Source: Apodemus sylvaticus (lineage: Eukaryota > Chordata > Mammalia > Rodentia > Muridae). From it: a DNA stretch of 64,000 bases. Location: contig NC_067472.1 in the NCBI RefSeq assembly GCF_947179515.1, forward strand, positions 178,698,078-178,762,077, given 5' to 3'. The number at the start of each line of letters is the position of its first letter. The first letter of the stretch is position 1. The notes beneath the pieces are model-generated. The model was not told the DNA's origin. It searched no databases and worked only from the letters and a program-made list of their open reading frames with translations. The position numbers and the translations under genes were made by a program. Shown here piece by piece: positions 1 to 10,000 of this stretch.

Positions 1-2497
1 GTAAAGGCAGCATCTGGTTTGGGGGAGAAACCATTTTTTGTCGTCAAATTAGTAAATAAAATGCTGCCTTGGCTTGATGATACAGACCATGGTTTAGAGC
101 ACTACTAATCTGTTTGGTTTCTCCTGTGTTTACAAGAACTGCCAATGGGGCCATGATTTTTAAAAGTAAAGTTTTTGTGTGTATGCTTGTATGAAGAGCA
201 CCTTTTGGTGTTTGATCTCAACTAAACGATTATTAGAAAAACGAATCAACTTCATGCCATCTCTCAAAAGACTAGTCAAAGAAAACTTGAAAGTATGAGG
301 TTTGAATCTTTAATTTATTTCCTAAATCTTTTTATTTTTCTTTGAGGATTTTTTTTCTACTTTAGTGGGCTATTCTTCCAGACTTCATGTGTTATTGCCT
401 CTATTAGTGTGCTTTTATATTCTGTATAAATTATTTTAGAGTGAAAATGCCGATAAAACTCAGGATATTGACTTTTTTGTTGTGAAACCGAGACGCTGGG
501 TGTCTGTAGGGTCTGCTTGTATCAGTGTTGGATTTAGATCGTCTTCTTGGTGACTCATGGTTTGTGCACAGTTCCAGTGTCAGTTTGTTAGCTCCTGAGA
601 TGGTAACTAAACATGGGTCTTATGTATCAAAGTTTGGGTTGCTGGGAATCTTGTTTGAATGTGGTCACTTCTGGCCCTGTGTCCTACCCTGACTTGGTAA
701 CCCCATTGTCACTCAGGTTGCTCCCTAGCATGGCAGGAAGTTGCTGACTGTCCTGGGCAGAAGCTGTCAGGGCCCTGGAGCTCAGCAGAGCTGAAGACAG
801 GCGCCGACACTGTTCTTTGGGAGCTAAGGAATGAGTGGGGTTTTAAAAATTAGGGCCCAGCACCAGTTTACCTTGGTTGGAATAGCCATTACTCCTAAAG
901 ATTAAGAGATGGTTTGGATAACTAACAAGGGCTCACCCATATAATCCTATTCTTCACCAGCTGATTTGATAATTATGTAATTTAATTGGAGACACGGGTC
1001 CCACTTGAACATGTATGTACCTACGTGGAGAGGCAGACTTTGGAAACTCTTTCTGAACACCAGCTTTCACAAATGGATGTTCTTGTGGGATTTGTGGTTA
1101 CCAATGCTAGGACTTTAAAAAGCTGCAGGGAAGTCAGGTTCAGTGTTTCAGGTCAGAACGTACAAAGGAGTCCCAGCTCTGCTCTTCCCTTTGTGAGTGA
1201 GATTGTTAGCACAAGCAAGTAGTTCCACCTTGAACACAGATGTTAGTTGGTGTTTGGACTTTCTTACTCAAGTGGGAATGATGTTTAGCTTGATAGATTT
1301 CTCTGTAAAGTTGGGGGAAACTAGGTTTGGGGAGTGGGTAAACTTAAGGCTTTGGAAACCGTAGAGTGACTTTTGAAAGTCTTGTTACTGGGGAAGCTTT
1401 AGAGTTTGATCTACTTGTGGACAGGTCAGTGGCTTAGGAGTCAAACTGTAGTGTGGATTAGCCATGTCTCTGTCTCCTGGGATGGCTGCCCTTTGCCCTC
1501 TCTGTCTGGCCCTTTGAGTCACAGATGACTTTGGGATCTCAGTAAGGATTTTCCTAAAATATGACTGGGTGTTTGAAATCTGGGTCATGAGGCCATTCAG
1601 TTTTTACGGTTCCCAATTTGTAGAACTAGAAGCATGTACAGTTTGATAAGAAAGGGATGCAGCTGCTTTTGATGTTTCTTAACCCCTCCCCCCTTTCCAG
1701 GGGAGCTTTGTGCCTGGACTGCCCATGGAGCGCATAGCGTGCTCCTGATGCCTTAGAAGTAGGAAAAGACGCCTGTTTGTGTGACAGGCTGGGGAAGATT
1801 CCATTCCACAGCTAATCAGATCTGCCTCAGGAAAAATACTAACTTGTTCTGTTTGTTCCTGGCCTTCAGTTTGTGAGATTACTCTATTTTTTTAAAATAT
1901 AATTTTATTTCTTTTAACGAATTTAAAAATAAAAAACACCTTTGGAACAACGACTTTTTCTTTGTGGGTTTCTTTATCTTGGGCATGAGCAAGAAGTTCA
2001 CTTGTAGTTGGCCCCAAAGAGCCTGCAAGGTGCCTCTTGCTGCTGCCCTGGGCTGGAGTGCACAGATGAGGGGTGCTTTGTGCACGTTTGGATTTCCCTG
2101 AGTGCATAGGGAAGTGGTTGTCTCTAAACTTGGAGTGCAGCTTGGGTTGATTGTAGCTGTTTGGTCTAACTTAAAACTGCATCCCAGTGTGGGACCAGGA
2201 TGCGAGGGGCTGCCTCTGTCCTGGTAGTTCCTAGCCTGTGCTTTCCATTTGAGGCTATCCCTAACAGTACATTTTAGAATTTGAATACCATCTTGACTTA
2301 CATAGGGTATATGCCTGGGTATGGAAGTACACTGGCTGATTTCAGAAATACATCGAAAGTCTAAGAAACTAGTCTGAATTATGTGTTTTGTGGGGTGGGG
2401 AAGGAAGGCTGTTTAGATGGCTTTTCTCTGGTCCTGTTAGTCTCTTTGCATTTGGGGAAATAAGGTTCTAATTGTTGCGTAGTTGTGAAAATTGTGT

Positions 2498-2590
2498 GGC
2501 TGAGTATGGTGGTGCACACCTGTAACCCAGCATTACAGAGATGAAGGTTGAGTTTGAGGCCAGCTTAAGACCCTGTCTTAAAAATGAAAA
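2498..2590 (+). mobile_element. B1 SINE fragment (old)
   Basis: Diverged left-end B1 words (GTGGTGCACACCTGTAA, then GAGGCCAGC and GACCCTGTCT) run in plus orientation. Internal loss makes it shorter than a full B1 of about 145 bp. Confidence 0.7.
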
Positions 2591-2659
2591 AAGAGTAATT
2601 TTTATGGGTGGGGCAGAATAGAATTCCTTTGACTTCATTGTATTTTTTGTTTGTTTTTT

Positions 2660-2870
2660 AGTTTTAGTGAGATGGTCTCCTTGGCAGTGCTGGCCTTCAA
2701 CTTGATGTGCAGCCAGGATGACCTTGAGCTTCTGGCCTTCCTGCCTCCATCTCAGGTGCTAGGACTACAGGTGTGTACCACTACGTCTGCTTTTATAGGA
2801 CACCGGGTCTTGAACCTGGGGCTTTGTGTGTGCTAGGTGAGCACTCTATCAACAGAGCCGAATCTCCTGC
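2660..2870 (-). mobile_element. B4-type SINE (B1 plus ID-like parts)
   Basis: Read on plus, reverse-complement B1 words (GCTGGCCTTCAA, CTGCCTCCATCTCAGG, ACTACAGGTGTGTACCAC) are followed by the ID-like part (TGAACCTGGGGCTTTG, GCTAGGTGAGCACTCTA). This composite order is typical of rodent B4. Confidence 0.8.
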
Positions 2871-2936
2871 TTTAGTTTATTCCTAATAACTTGTATTGGA
2901 AAATTTTATACTTACGTTGTGACAAAATCAGGTCTT

Positions 2937-2942
2937 AATAAA
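2937..2942 (+). terminator. Candidate poly(A) signal AATAAA for Cebpg
   Basis: A canonical hexamer sits in the AT-rich left block, with GT-rich sequence 30-60 bases downstream that could act as the downstream element. Alternative plus-strand AATAAA hexamers occur at 55-60, 3781-3786 and 4973-4978. Assigning this one to Cebpg is inference. Confidence 0.45.
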
Positions 2943-3864
2943 AAATACTTTTAGAATGACCAGTTCTTAAAGTGCTTGCACATGAGTTTGTAACTGTATT
3001 TTGTGCATTAAAAAAAAGCCCCAGCCCCTAGACTATCTTTTGCCTCAGTCAGTCCCTCCCTTTGAAGTAGCTGTCAGGTGCTTGCTTCAGACCCTGCCAC
3101 CCAATCCTGCCTCCCTCAGAGCCACCCTCCTTTCCTGCATGGACTTACTTGATGCCTTGTGGCTCTTCCTGTGTGTCAGTGTATCACAAGCTCCTAGAGC
3201 CTCCTGCTCCCCACTGATCGTACGCAGCCCCTCTGTCCCCTCCTTTCTCCCTGCTACCTTTTGCAGCCCTTTCTGTTTGGAGTGCGGCATCTCTTGCTTT
3301 TCACTTCAGACCTTTCTTGGTTTAGTCTTGGTCTAAACAAGTCTAGCACAGGGCCATTCCCGTCAGATTGTGCTCATATCTCATGGTGTAGATGCTGAAT
3401 TAATACTGGGCCCTTCCAGAGTGTGGAGAAGGCTTCAGCACTGTAGAACTTTCTGGAAGAGTCTCTAATCCATTTTTGAAGCTATACGAATTTCTGCAGA
3501 GGTTGGAGGAAATGGGTACAGCTTTAGGAACATGGGCTGCAGTGAGCCTGTGTTTACTCAGACTTCTGTGTCTCTGGTGGTTAGCCAAGGGGATGGGCCC
3601 CGTCTGTACCAGCAAGAACCCTAAGAATGGGTGTTGTAAATCTAAGAAGTAAATGAGATAAATGGTGCTTTGGGACTTAAGATTGGCATTTGGTTTTTGG
3701 TGACTTTTATTTTAATGTGGCCACATCATAAGCACTTTTTTGTCGCTGCCATAGCATAGGAAGAAGCCAATTTGTAGTAAATAAACCCTTCAGTGGTTGC
3801 TTGAAGTCTCTAGCTTGGACCAGTTTTTTTTTTCTCCATTACAGTTTCATCTTATTTCTAAATC

Positions 3865-3893
3865 CATTCATTCATTCATTCATTCATTCATTC
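3865..3893. repeat. (ATTC)n microsatellite, about 7 units
   Basis: Direct reading of seven consecutive CATT/ATTC units. Confidence 0.95.
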
Positions 3894-3904
3894 CTTTATT
3901 GAGT

Positions 3905-4100
3905 CAACAACCTCTCTATGTAGTCCTAGCTGGTCTGGAACTTGCTGTGTAATCTAGACTGGCTTCAGCCTGCCTTTGTTTTGAGATAGGATCTCATGTC
4001 CCAGGCTGGTAAACTCACTGTGTGGCCAAGGATGATCTTGCATTCCTGATCCTCTGCCTCCAGCCTCCCAAGTCCTGGGATAATAGGCATGTCAGTGCTA
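3905..4100 (-). mobile_element. Old B1/B4-type SINE, diverged
   Basis: Reverse-complement B1 words are present but diverged: CTATGTAGTCCTAGCTGG, GAGATAGGATCTCATG, CTCTGCCTCCAGCCTCCC and GGGATAATAGGCATG. The duplicated front end suggests two overlapping fragments. Confidence 0.7.
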
Positions 4101-4301
4101 GGGAGGGAACCCTATTGAACTGCATGCCGGTGGAACCTTTCTCACTTGCTCTTCATCTCCTTAGTAAGAGAAACCTGGAACCTTATCAGAATTTTAGAAG
4201 CCAGTTCTGGGGCTAGGCAGGGCTCTAGGAGTATCAGCCACACTGTTAAGCATAGATGCTAGCTATCTTTGTTAAAAAATGAAATCAAGGTCCCAGAACC
4301 T

Positions 4302-4481
4302 TTTTTTGTTTGTTTGTTTTTCTGGATTTGGTTTTGTTTTTTTCGAGACAGGGTTTCTCTGTGTAGCCCTGGCTGTTCTGGAACTCACTCTGTAGACCAG
4401 GCTGGCTCGAACTCAGAAATCCACCTGCCTCTGCCTCCCAGAGTGCTGGGATTATAGGCGTGCGCCACCACCGCCCGGCTT
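4302..4481 (-). mobile_element. Young full-length B1 SINE with perfect TSD
   Basis: Near-consensus reverse-complement B1: GAGACAGGGTTTCTCTGTG, GGAACTCACTCTGTAGACC, CCACCTGCCTCTGCCTCCC and GCGCCACCACCGCCCGGC. A T-rich tail is at the left. The 13-base word GGTCCCAGAACCT flanks it at 4289-4301 and 4482-4494, a perfect target-site duplication. It lies in the spacer just past the Pepd 3' end. Confidence 0.97.
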
Positions 4482-4779
4482 GGTCCCAGAACCTCTTACC
4501 AAATGTTCTGGTGCCTGTCTGCATGGGCATCCTGACAGTAGGTGACAGTATTGCACTAACTTTGGTAGAATTCCTGGAGCTCAATGAAAGCTTGTGGTAG
4601 AGGACTCCCCTGGTCCTCCCAGGCCAGTCTAAGGCAGAGGCAGAAGGCACAGGGCCGGTGCTAACAGGACTGTTCCTGGGAACAGTCTCAAGGCTGACAC
4701 TGACAAGTGAGCCATCATCTTGGGCCACAGCTCTATGCTCTCTTGTGAAGGAGTAAAAGAGGAAGCTGGGTACAAAGGG

Positions 4780-5093
4780 CCATTTTTAGAAAAGTTTTTT
4801 TATTGCAAATTCCATTCTGTATGTTGATTTTTTTTTTTTTGAAGATACAAGTGCATCTTCCCTGAGCACAAGAATCGAGTTATGACTTAACAACAGGATC
4901 TTTCTTCAATCAGCATTCTTCAGTCTCTGTCATTTAAGCAAAGTCAGAGTTAGGGATGCGATCTCGCAGGTGAATAAATGCTTTCTCTTCTCAGAAACAG
5001 CAGCAGTGATTTTGGTAGAATCAAATGTGAGCTCCAGGATCTTGCTGTTGGGGTGTCATGGGCAGGCTGACAGCACATGAGTGTCTCAGCTGT
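4780..5093 (-). other. Pepd: Pepd 3' UTR
   Basis: Sequence after the TAG stop at 5094-5096, about 310 nt on the minus strand to the expected cleavage point. It contains an A-run on the transcript (plus-strand T-run around 4828-4841) that could cause internal oligo-dT priming, then the AATAAA at 4799-4804. The exact 3' end is inferred. Confidence 0.85.
4799..4804 (-). terminator. Pepd: Pepd poly(A) signal AATAAA
   Basis: Plus-strand TTTATT is AATAAA on the Pepd strand, about 290 nt after the stop codon. It is followed on the transcript by A-rich then mixed sequence. Cleavage is expected around 4775-4790. Confidence 0.85.
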
Positions 5094-5231
5094 CTACTTT
5101 GGGCCAGAGAAGGGCACGAAGGCCTTGTCGCAACCTGCCATGCATGCTTCGATTTCCTCCACCGTCCGGGGTACACATGTCAGCAGCTCCATGCCACTGT
5201 CAGTCACGGCAACGTCTTCCTCAATACGCAC
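5094..5231 (-). CDS. Pepd: Pepd exon 15 (coding part): prolidase C-terminus
   Basis: Encodes residues 449-493 (45 codons) ending in a TAG stop. The exon starts right after an acceptor CAG at 5234-5232 with codons V-R-I-E. Glu452, the fourth residue, is a bridging metal ligand, and Arg450 is the conserved basic residue of the substrate pocket. The tail reads TCVPRTVEEIEACMAG and ends FSGPK, as in mammalian prolidases. Residue 456 is Ala here, whereas the human protein as I recall it has Val in the EEDVVVTDSG stretch. The E452 codon, deleted in some human prolidase-deficiency patients, is present. Confidence 0.97.
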   Translation of the reverse strand: MRIEEDVAVTDSGMELLTCVPRTVEEIEACMAGCDKAFVPFSGPK

Positions 5232-5591
5232 CTGGGCCAGACAGACAGGATGCCATTGTAACCACACTGACTTAATTTGCCACATTAGCAATGTCAACCT
5301 GCTTCAGCCTGACTGTGCCACCTGGGAAAAGCTTTCTGAGGGATAGGACCTGTCTTTGTGACAAGACAGACTGGTCTCAAAGCCTCTGGGGAAGACTTAC
5401 TTGGAGCCTCTGGGACTGGAGGGCATTTTGAAGAATCTCTGTCTATTAACAGGTGAGCACCTGTTTGGTGACCGCCCACATACAGGGGCTGGCCAGGCCT
5501 TAAGCACACAGCGCTGTCCTTCCACCTGTTCCTGCAGCAGTGGGGTGGTGGGCATTCTGGAAATAAGAACGTGGGGCTTCCAAGTACTCAC
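5232..5591 (-). other. Pepd: Pepd intron 14
   Basis: A short 360-bp intron with GT donor at 5591-5590 (GTGAGT) and AG acceptor at 5233-5232. No repeat or other gene is seen. Confidence 0.95.
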
Positions 5592-5783
5592 CCCACCAAA
5601 GTTGCGAAAGCGCTGCAGGACTTCCTGGTTAAAGAAGCAGGCTTGGGCCGGGTCTGCCAGGGCCTGGTCCAAGAGGTGGTCAATGAAGTAGATGCCTGGC
5701 TCCACGGTCAGCACCATGCCTGGCTCCAGGTGCCTTGCTGTCCGCAGGCTTCGCAAGCCAGGTTCATCGATGCGCTCTACACC
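5592..5783 (-). CDS. Pepd: Pepd exon 14: catalytic core with Glu412
   Basis: A 192-bp phase-0 exon of exactly 64 codons (residues 385-448). It starts G-V-E-R-I-D-E-P after acceptor CAG and ends N-F-G-G before a GTGAGT donor. It carries Arg398 (in LRTARHL), which holds the substrate carboxylate, and metal ligand Glu412 in MVLTVEPGIYF. Gly448, mutated to Arg in human prolidase deficiency, is the last codon. Because the exon is a multiple of three, skipping it keeps frame but removes a metal ligand. Loss of exon 14 is a known cause of human prolidase deficiency. Confidence 0.98.
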
Positions 5784-8490
5784 CTGGAGAGAGGGAAGGT
5801 TGGGGAACCCAACTGATAGGCCCAGGGCTGGCTACCAGGGTCACTGCCTCATTGAGAGGTGGCCAGGCAGGATGGGCTCCAGCGCAGTCTAACCCTGTTG
5901 GTCTGGGCCACGCGAACCTTCTGTCCTCTGCACTTACCTCTGTATTGGGCATTTTGACCCTGGCCACCCTCAGATCTGCTCGAGGACACTGATAATGCGC
6001 ACGTGCACAGGCCTAAGACTGGCTGGCTGCTCGGGCCCTTCTGCAGGTCAGAAGCCAGGAAAGCTCTTAGGAGGTTCCATGGCCTTCCTAGTCTTTTCTT
6101 CCAGGCAACTCAAGTGGAAATGGCTGGTTCTGGCTAAGTCAACCTTTCTGTTAGAGGAAGGGTCAGGTGCTGACATCAGGACAGGCCTGTTACCACCCTT
6201 ACTGGCCTGTAAAGTACCTGCTTTTGTGTCTAGCCTATACCTGGGCCTTGGGAAACAGCTTTATGGCCACTGAAGGGACTTAGTGGTCGCTGCTTTCTGC
6301 TGCGGCTCTGCTCCTCCCCCAGCTCCCCGGGGCACCCACTGGCCTCTGGACAGGGCCTCTGAGCAAGTGGGCAGCAAGTGAGCTTTCTAGTTAGGATCTG
6401 AGTTTGCCCTGCCCTACTTGTGGCTCCTCCAAGGACGCCCAGCTGCTGGAGACGGAGCTGTCATTTCTGACTGTTTGAGGGCCAAGAACATCAGACTTCA
6501 ATTAGTGGTTCACGTAAGGTAACTAGAAACAGGCTGGCTCAGCCTCCAAGGCTGGGCACAGTAAGGAGGGCTGTGGTTGGGATTTCGTGAGGGTAGGGAC
6601 GGCCACTGTGCCCTGGTGTGAGCAGGCCAGGATGGAGGTGCTGATAGGACGCAAAGCACCATGCTTCTTGTGGGTCATGCTCTGGGAAGAACCCTGGCTG
6701 GTGCCATCATCAGCCTAGCAACACTTGCCCCTGGACCAGCAAGCTTGAAGGCTCAGGGAAAGGAGGGTGCTCCTCGGAAGGCCCCAGGCAGAGCTCTACT
6801 CAGGAGTGCTCAGATGACAGGGGTGCTCCTGTCTGTGTGCTGTACCGGGCTTTTGCTCCAGAATTTTCCAGCTGCCCCTGAGAGTCTGCCTTCTTTGGCA
6901 TCTCATTCCTGTTCCTTTCCTTCATGCTACATCCTAAGTACTTCTCTGTAAGCCACGGCTGTGCAAGCCTGCTGAAGGTCAAGGCCTGACCCAGGTTGTG
7001 GTTGGTTGGGATTTTAGTTCGTTTTGGCGCTGGAACTCAGGTTTTGGGCATGCACGGCAAGTGTTTTGTCACCGAGCTTAAACCCGACCCATTCCATCCT
7101 TTTCCAGGGCTGTGGAGGGGCACAGCTTCCTGCCACCTAGGAAGGCTTAAGACCATTAATTACTCTAGCTGGGATCAGGGGATACTATAAAGAGTTTGCA
7201 GGGAGGGCTAAAGGATAACCAGTCTGAGCCAACACTCCTTCAGAGCATTGCTCCTAGGGGCTGCCAGGTTAGGGATTACAGGCTAGCCTCCAACAGACAG
7301 AGCAGAGGATGGCGAGTCAGTCCGAGTGAGAACATGTCCAGGATGGGGACAGTGTGGGTTCCCTCCTCTTGGTCAGGGATGCCAGCTATGCCTGCTTCTC
7401 TGCCTGGGCAGAAGGTTCATTTAGGCCTTAACTTGTACTGGACTCTGAGAAGAGACCCAGATGTCTCTGTCTGTAGGCCTGAAATAAATGACTTTTATAG
7501 GAAAAGCCATATTTTTTCCACAGTGTTTATCTGTCAGAAGAATAGACCAAGCACAAAGGGCTGCTTACTGGAAAAGATGAAAACAGTTTGCTGCCAATTT
7601 TCTTTGGTGGAAAAAATGGACTTTGGCGACTAATGAATAAGGAACCTCAACTAACAATGTCTGGAAGGGCCTGCTCTTGGCTCCCTGCACACAATAGGAT
7701 GGACAGAAATTAGGAAATTAAAACTGATTTTGTTTCTCCAAATTTAACTGTTTACACTTGAGAAAAAAATAATTGAATAATAATGCTTCTCTTGAGCAAT
7801 CTTCCCCCCCTCCCCCCAAATCATTCTTAGTGCTTTCAAAATACCCCACAGCCAAGAGGCTGGGTCTAGTCTTGGCTAACTGGCTGGTGGGCCCCAGGGT
7901 GTGCACCAATTGCACAATCAGCCCCCTGCACGGTAGGCACCAGGCCAGGCTGGGCAGCAGGGACAGGCCCTAAGGGGCTATAGCCACCTGCCCAGCAGGG
8001 CTTCTCAGGAGCCCTCGGGCACCCACTGGGTGGTCCTTTGAGAGCTGGTAGTAAGTGGGAGAGAGGAAGCCCTGTCAGAAGATGCTCTTTAAGCCTTCCT
8101 CTCCTTCCAGTGGCCCCGGAGGGAGAGGATGGGCCAGCTGGGGAATAGGAAAGGGGTCTGCTGCTGAGCTGCTGAAGGCTGAGGTAAGGTTAACTGCCCG
8201 TGAACTCTGGCTTCAGTTCCTTGTCTTGTGGGGACCCTGTGTACAAATACTAAGCACATGTCTTGGGGCCTTGCAGGGAGAGGCACCCACCCCCAAGCCT
8301 GAGGCCTGTGCAGCTACTGACCCACCCTGCGGGGTGTCCAGAACCCCAATTCTACATATCATGGTGAGACACATCCCTCCTGTTCCATTAAATCCCTAGA
8401 ACCCTCTGCCTCCCCCCAAAGAAACCCCAGAACAAGCCCTCACTTTACTCCATCAAGGCCGGGCTTAGTGAGACCACCACGCACACTTAC
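5784..8490 (-). other. Pepd: Pepd intron 13
   Basis: About 2.7 kb with a GTAAG donor at 8490-8486 and a CAG acceptor next to 5783. Mostly unique GC-rich sequence. I recognise no complete SINE, and no gene is seen. Confidence 0.93.
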
Positions 8491-8675
8491 CTCAGGGTAG
8501 CCCCCCACGTCGTGCACATCTAGGCCCATAAAGTGGCCAAGTCCGTGCGGCATGAATACTGCTCCCAGGTGGACCTGGAGCATGGCATCCACACTGCCAC
8601 TCAGGAGGCCAATGCGCGTCAGTTCCTCCAGGTGGATACGGTCAGCCAGCCGGTGCATATCAGGCCACCAGACAC
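8491..8675 (-). CDS. Pepd: Pepd exon 13: His370 metal ligand
   Basis: A 185-bp exon: two bases finishing the split Gly323 codon, then residues 324-384 from V-W-W-P-D-M-H to G-G-Y-P-E. The HGLGH motif carries metal ligand His370, and His377 in DVHDVGG is the conserved substrate-pocket histidine. The acceptor CACAG is at 8680-8676 and the donor GTAAGT follows GAG. Compared with the human protein as I recall it, residue 372, two after the ligand, is Met instead of Leu, and the HLEEL helix continues T-R-I-G-L-L. These are conservative changes. Frame and length match the family with no break. Confidence 0.98.
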
Positions 8676-9130
8676 CTGTGGTTTAAGGAGGCTGTGGTAA
8701 GCCAGGGCTCCAGAGACGAAGGAACGGGGTAAGTGTGATATAGCCCATGCTGCCTTTGAAGCTCGGGGCCCAGAGACTGCATCATCACACTGGGATCGAG
8801 CTTCTGTCCCTCAAAGCCAGGGGGTCTGGTTCTGTCCACCCAAGAGCAGATATGAGTGGTTCAGGCTCAAAGGAGGCTTCAGAGTCATCCTAGACTGCTG
8901 TTGTTGGGGGTGGGGCAGGAAAGGGCCGGGGCCTGGGGGACGGCATCCCTGCACACCCAAGAATGGTTGACTCAGTCTGGAAGCCGCTGTGGGCACAAAG
9001 GTTTCTGGGTGAAGGTACAGCTGGCACGGCCTCACCCTCTGGTGGGCCTGGGTGTCTAACTAAGCCCAGGCTACTAATCAAATTCATCCCTACCCCATGT
9101 TTCTGGGGCAAAGGTCACTGGAGAGCCTCC

Positions 9131-9457
9131 TGTGCTGGCTAGTTTTGTGCCAACTTAGCACAGGCTACAGTTAGTTACCTCTATTAAGAAAATGCCTCCA
9201 TAAGATCAGGCTGTAGGCAGGCTTGTAGGACATTTTCTTAATTAGTGATTGACGGTAGAGGGCTCAGACCATGGTGGGTGGGGCCACCTCTGGGCTGATG
9301 GTTCTGGGTTCCATAAGAAACAAGCCAGTAAGCAGCAGGTTCTACATCAGCTCCTGCCGCGGCTTCCCTCAACAAACTGTTATATATAAACCAAATAAGC
9401 CCTTTCTCCACAAGTTAGCCTTGGTGCTTCCTCACAGCCACAGAAACCCTAAGACAC
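9131..9457 (+). mobile_element. LTR-like rodent repeat (MaLR type, family unassigned)
   Basis: Begins TGTGCTGGCTAGTTTTGTG and ends AAACCCTAAGACAC. Near the right end is an internal AATAAGCCC poly(A)-like word, as in solo LTRs of a common rodent family. I recognise the consensus but cannot name the subfamily with certainty. It is internally deleted relative to a full copy of about 400 bp. Confidence 0.7.
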
Positions 9458-9792
9458 CTTCTAGGCACATAATATCCTGGGCCAGATGGGTTCTGTGGGT
9501 CTAAGGCTTAAGGACAGAAGTCATCCCCGCTTGGACTAATAGGGAGGCCCCTGCAGGGCCTCAGGCAGTATCAGGGCTGCCCTGCCTGCTGTGGAGATCC
9601 CCTTCAGCCACTCCTCCTGGGAGACCACTAGACAAAGAAGTCTTCAGCTCTGACTGCAAAGGCTGAGCTTAGGTCACAGCAGTACACTGTCCAGAGGGTA
9701 GACATCATAGCCCTTACAGCACCTCCCAGCCAGCCTTGATCAATGCTGTAAGAGAGGAAGGCTGGGACCCTATGCAGTTGAAGGCTCTATAG

Positions 9793-10000
9793 CAGCGGTT
9801 CTCAGTCTGTGGGTCTCAATGGTTGGGAGTCAAATGATCCTTTCACAGGGTTGCCTAAGACCACTCTGCATATCAGATATTTATAATTCACGAGAGTAAA
9901 ATGAGTTATGAAGTAGCAACGAAAATAATTTTATGGCTGGGGTCACCACATGAGGAACTATATTAAGGAACTGCAGCATTAGGAAGGTTGAGAACCACTG
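9793..10000 (-). mobile_element. URR1-type hAT DNA transposon (non-autonomous)
   Basis: Terminal inverted repeats are CAGCGGTTCTCAG at the left and GAGAACCACTG at the right. The interior carries the typical words TATGAAGTAGCAACG and AAATAATTTTATGG. Flanking 8-mers CTCTATAG (9785-9792) and CTCTATCA (10001-10008) share six leading bases, as expected for the 8-bp duplication of hAT elements. Orientation relative to consensus is uncertain. Confidence 0.9.

Larger units (their letters stand above)
1..2965 (+). other. Cebpg: Putative 3' UTR of Cebpg (coding exon outside window)
   Basis: No convincing ORF is present. The sequence is AT-rich with T-runs, unlike the GC-rich introns to the right, and it ends near a plus-strand AATAAA at 2937-2942 followed by a GT-rich stretch (about 2970-3005). 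The gene name rests on synteny: in human and mouse the bZIP factor gene CEBPG lies next to and convergent with PEPD, and the Pepd 3' end lies about 1.8 kb away. Two old SINEs (about 2498-2590 and 2660-2870) lie near the distal end. No Cebpg coding sequence is visible, so this could instead be intergenic DNA or a shorter UTR ending at another signal such as the AATAAA at 55-60. Confidence 0.5.
2966..4779. other. Putative Cebpg-Pepd intergenic spacer
   Basis: Unique sequence with an (ATTC)n tract, an old B1-type SINE and a young B1. No gene is seen: the ORF at 3001-3336 has no recognisable domain. If the Cebpg end is placed correctly, the two genes converge with about 1.8 kb between cleavage sites. 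Confidence 0.5.

Noticed and set aside
5077..5346. Overlapping plus-strand ORFs at the Pepd 3' end
   Set aside because: Antisense shadows of exon 15.
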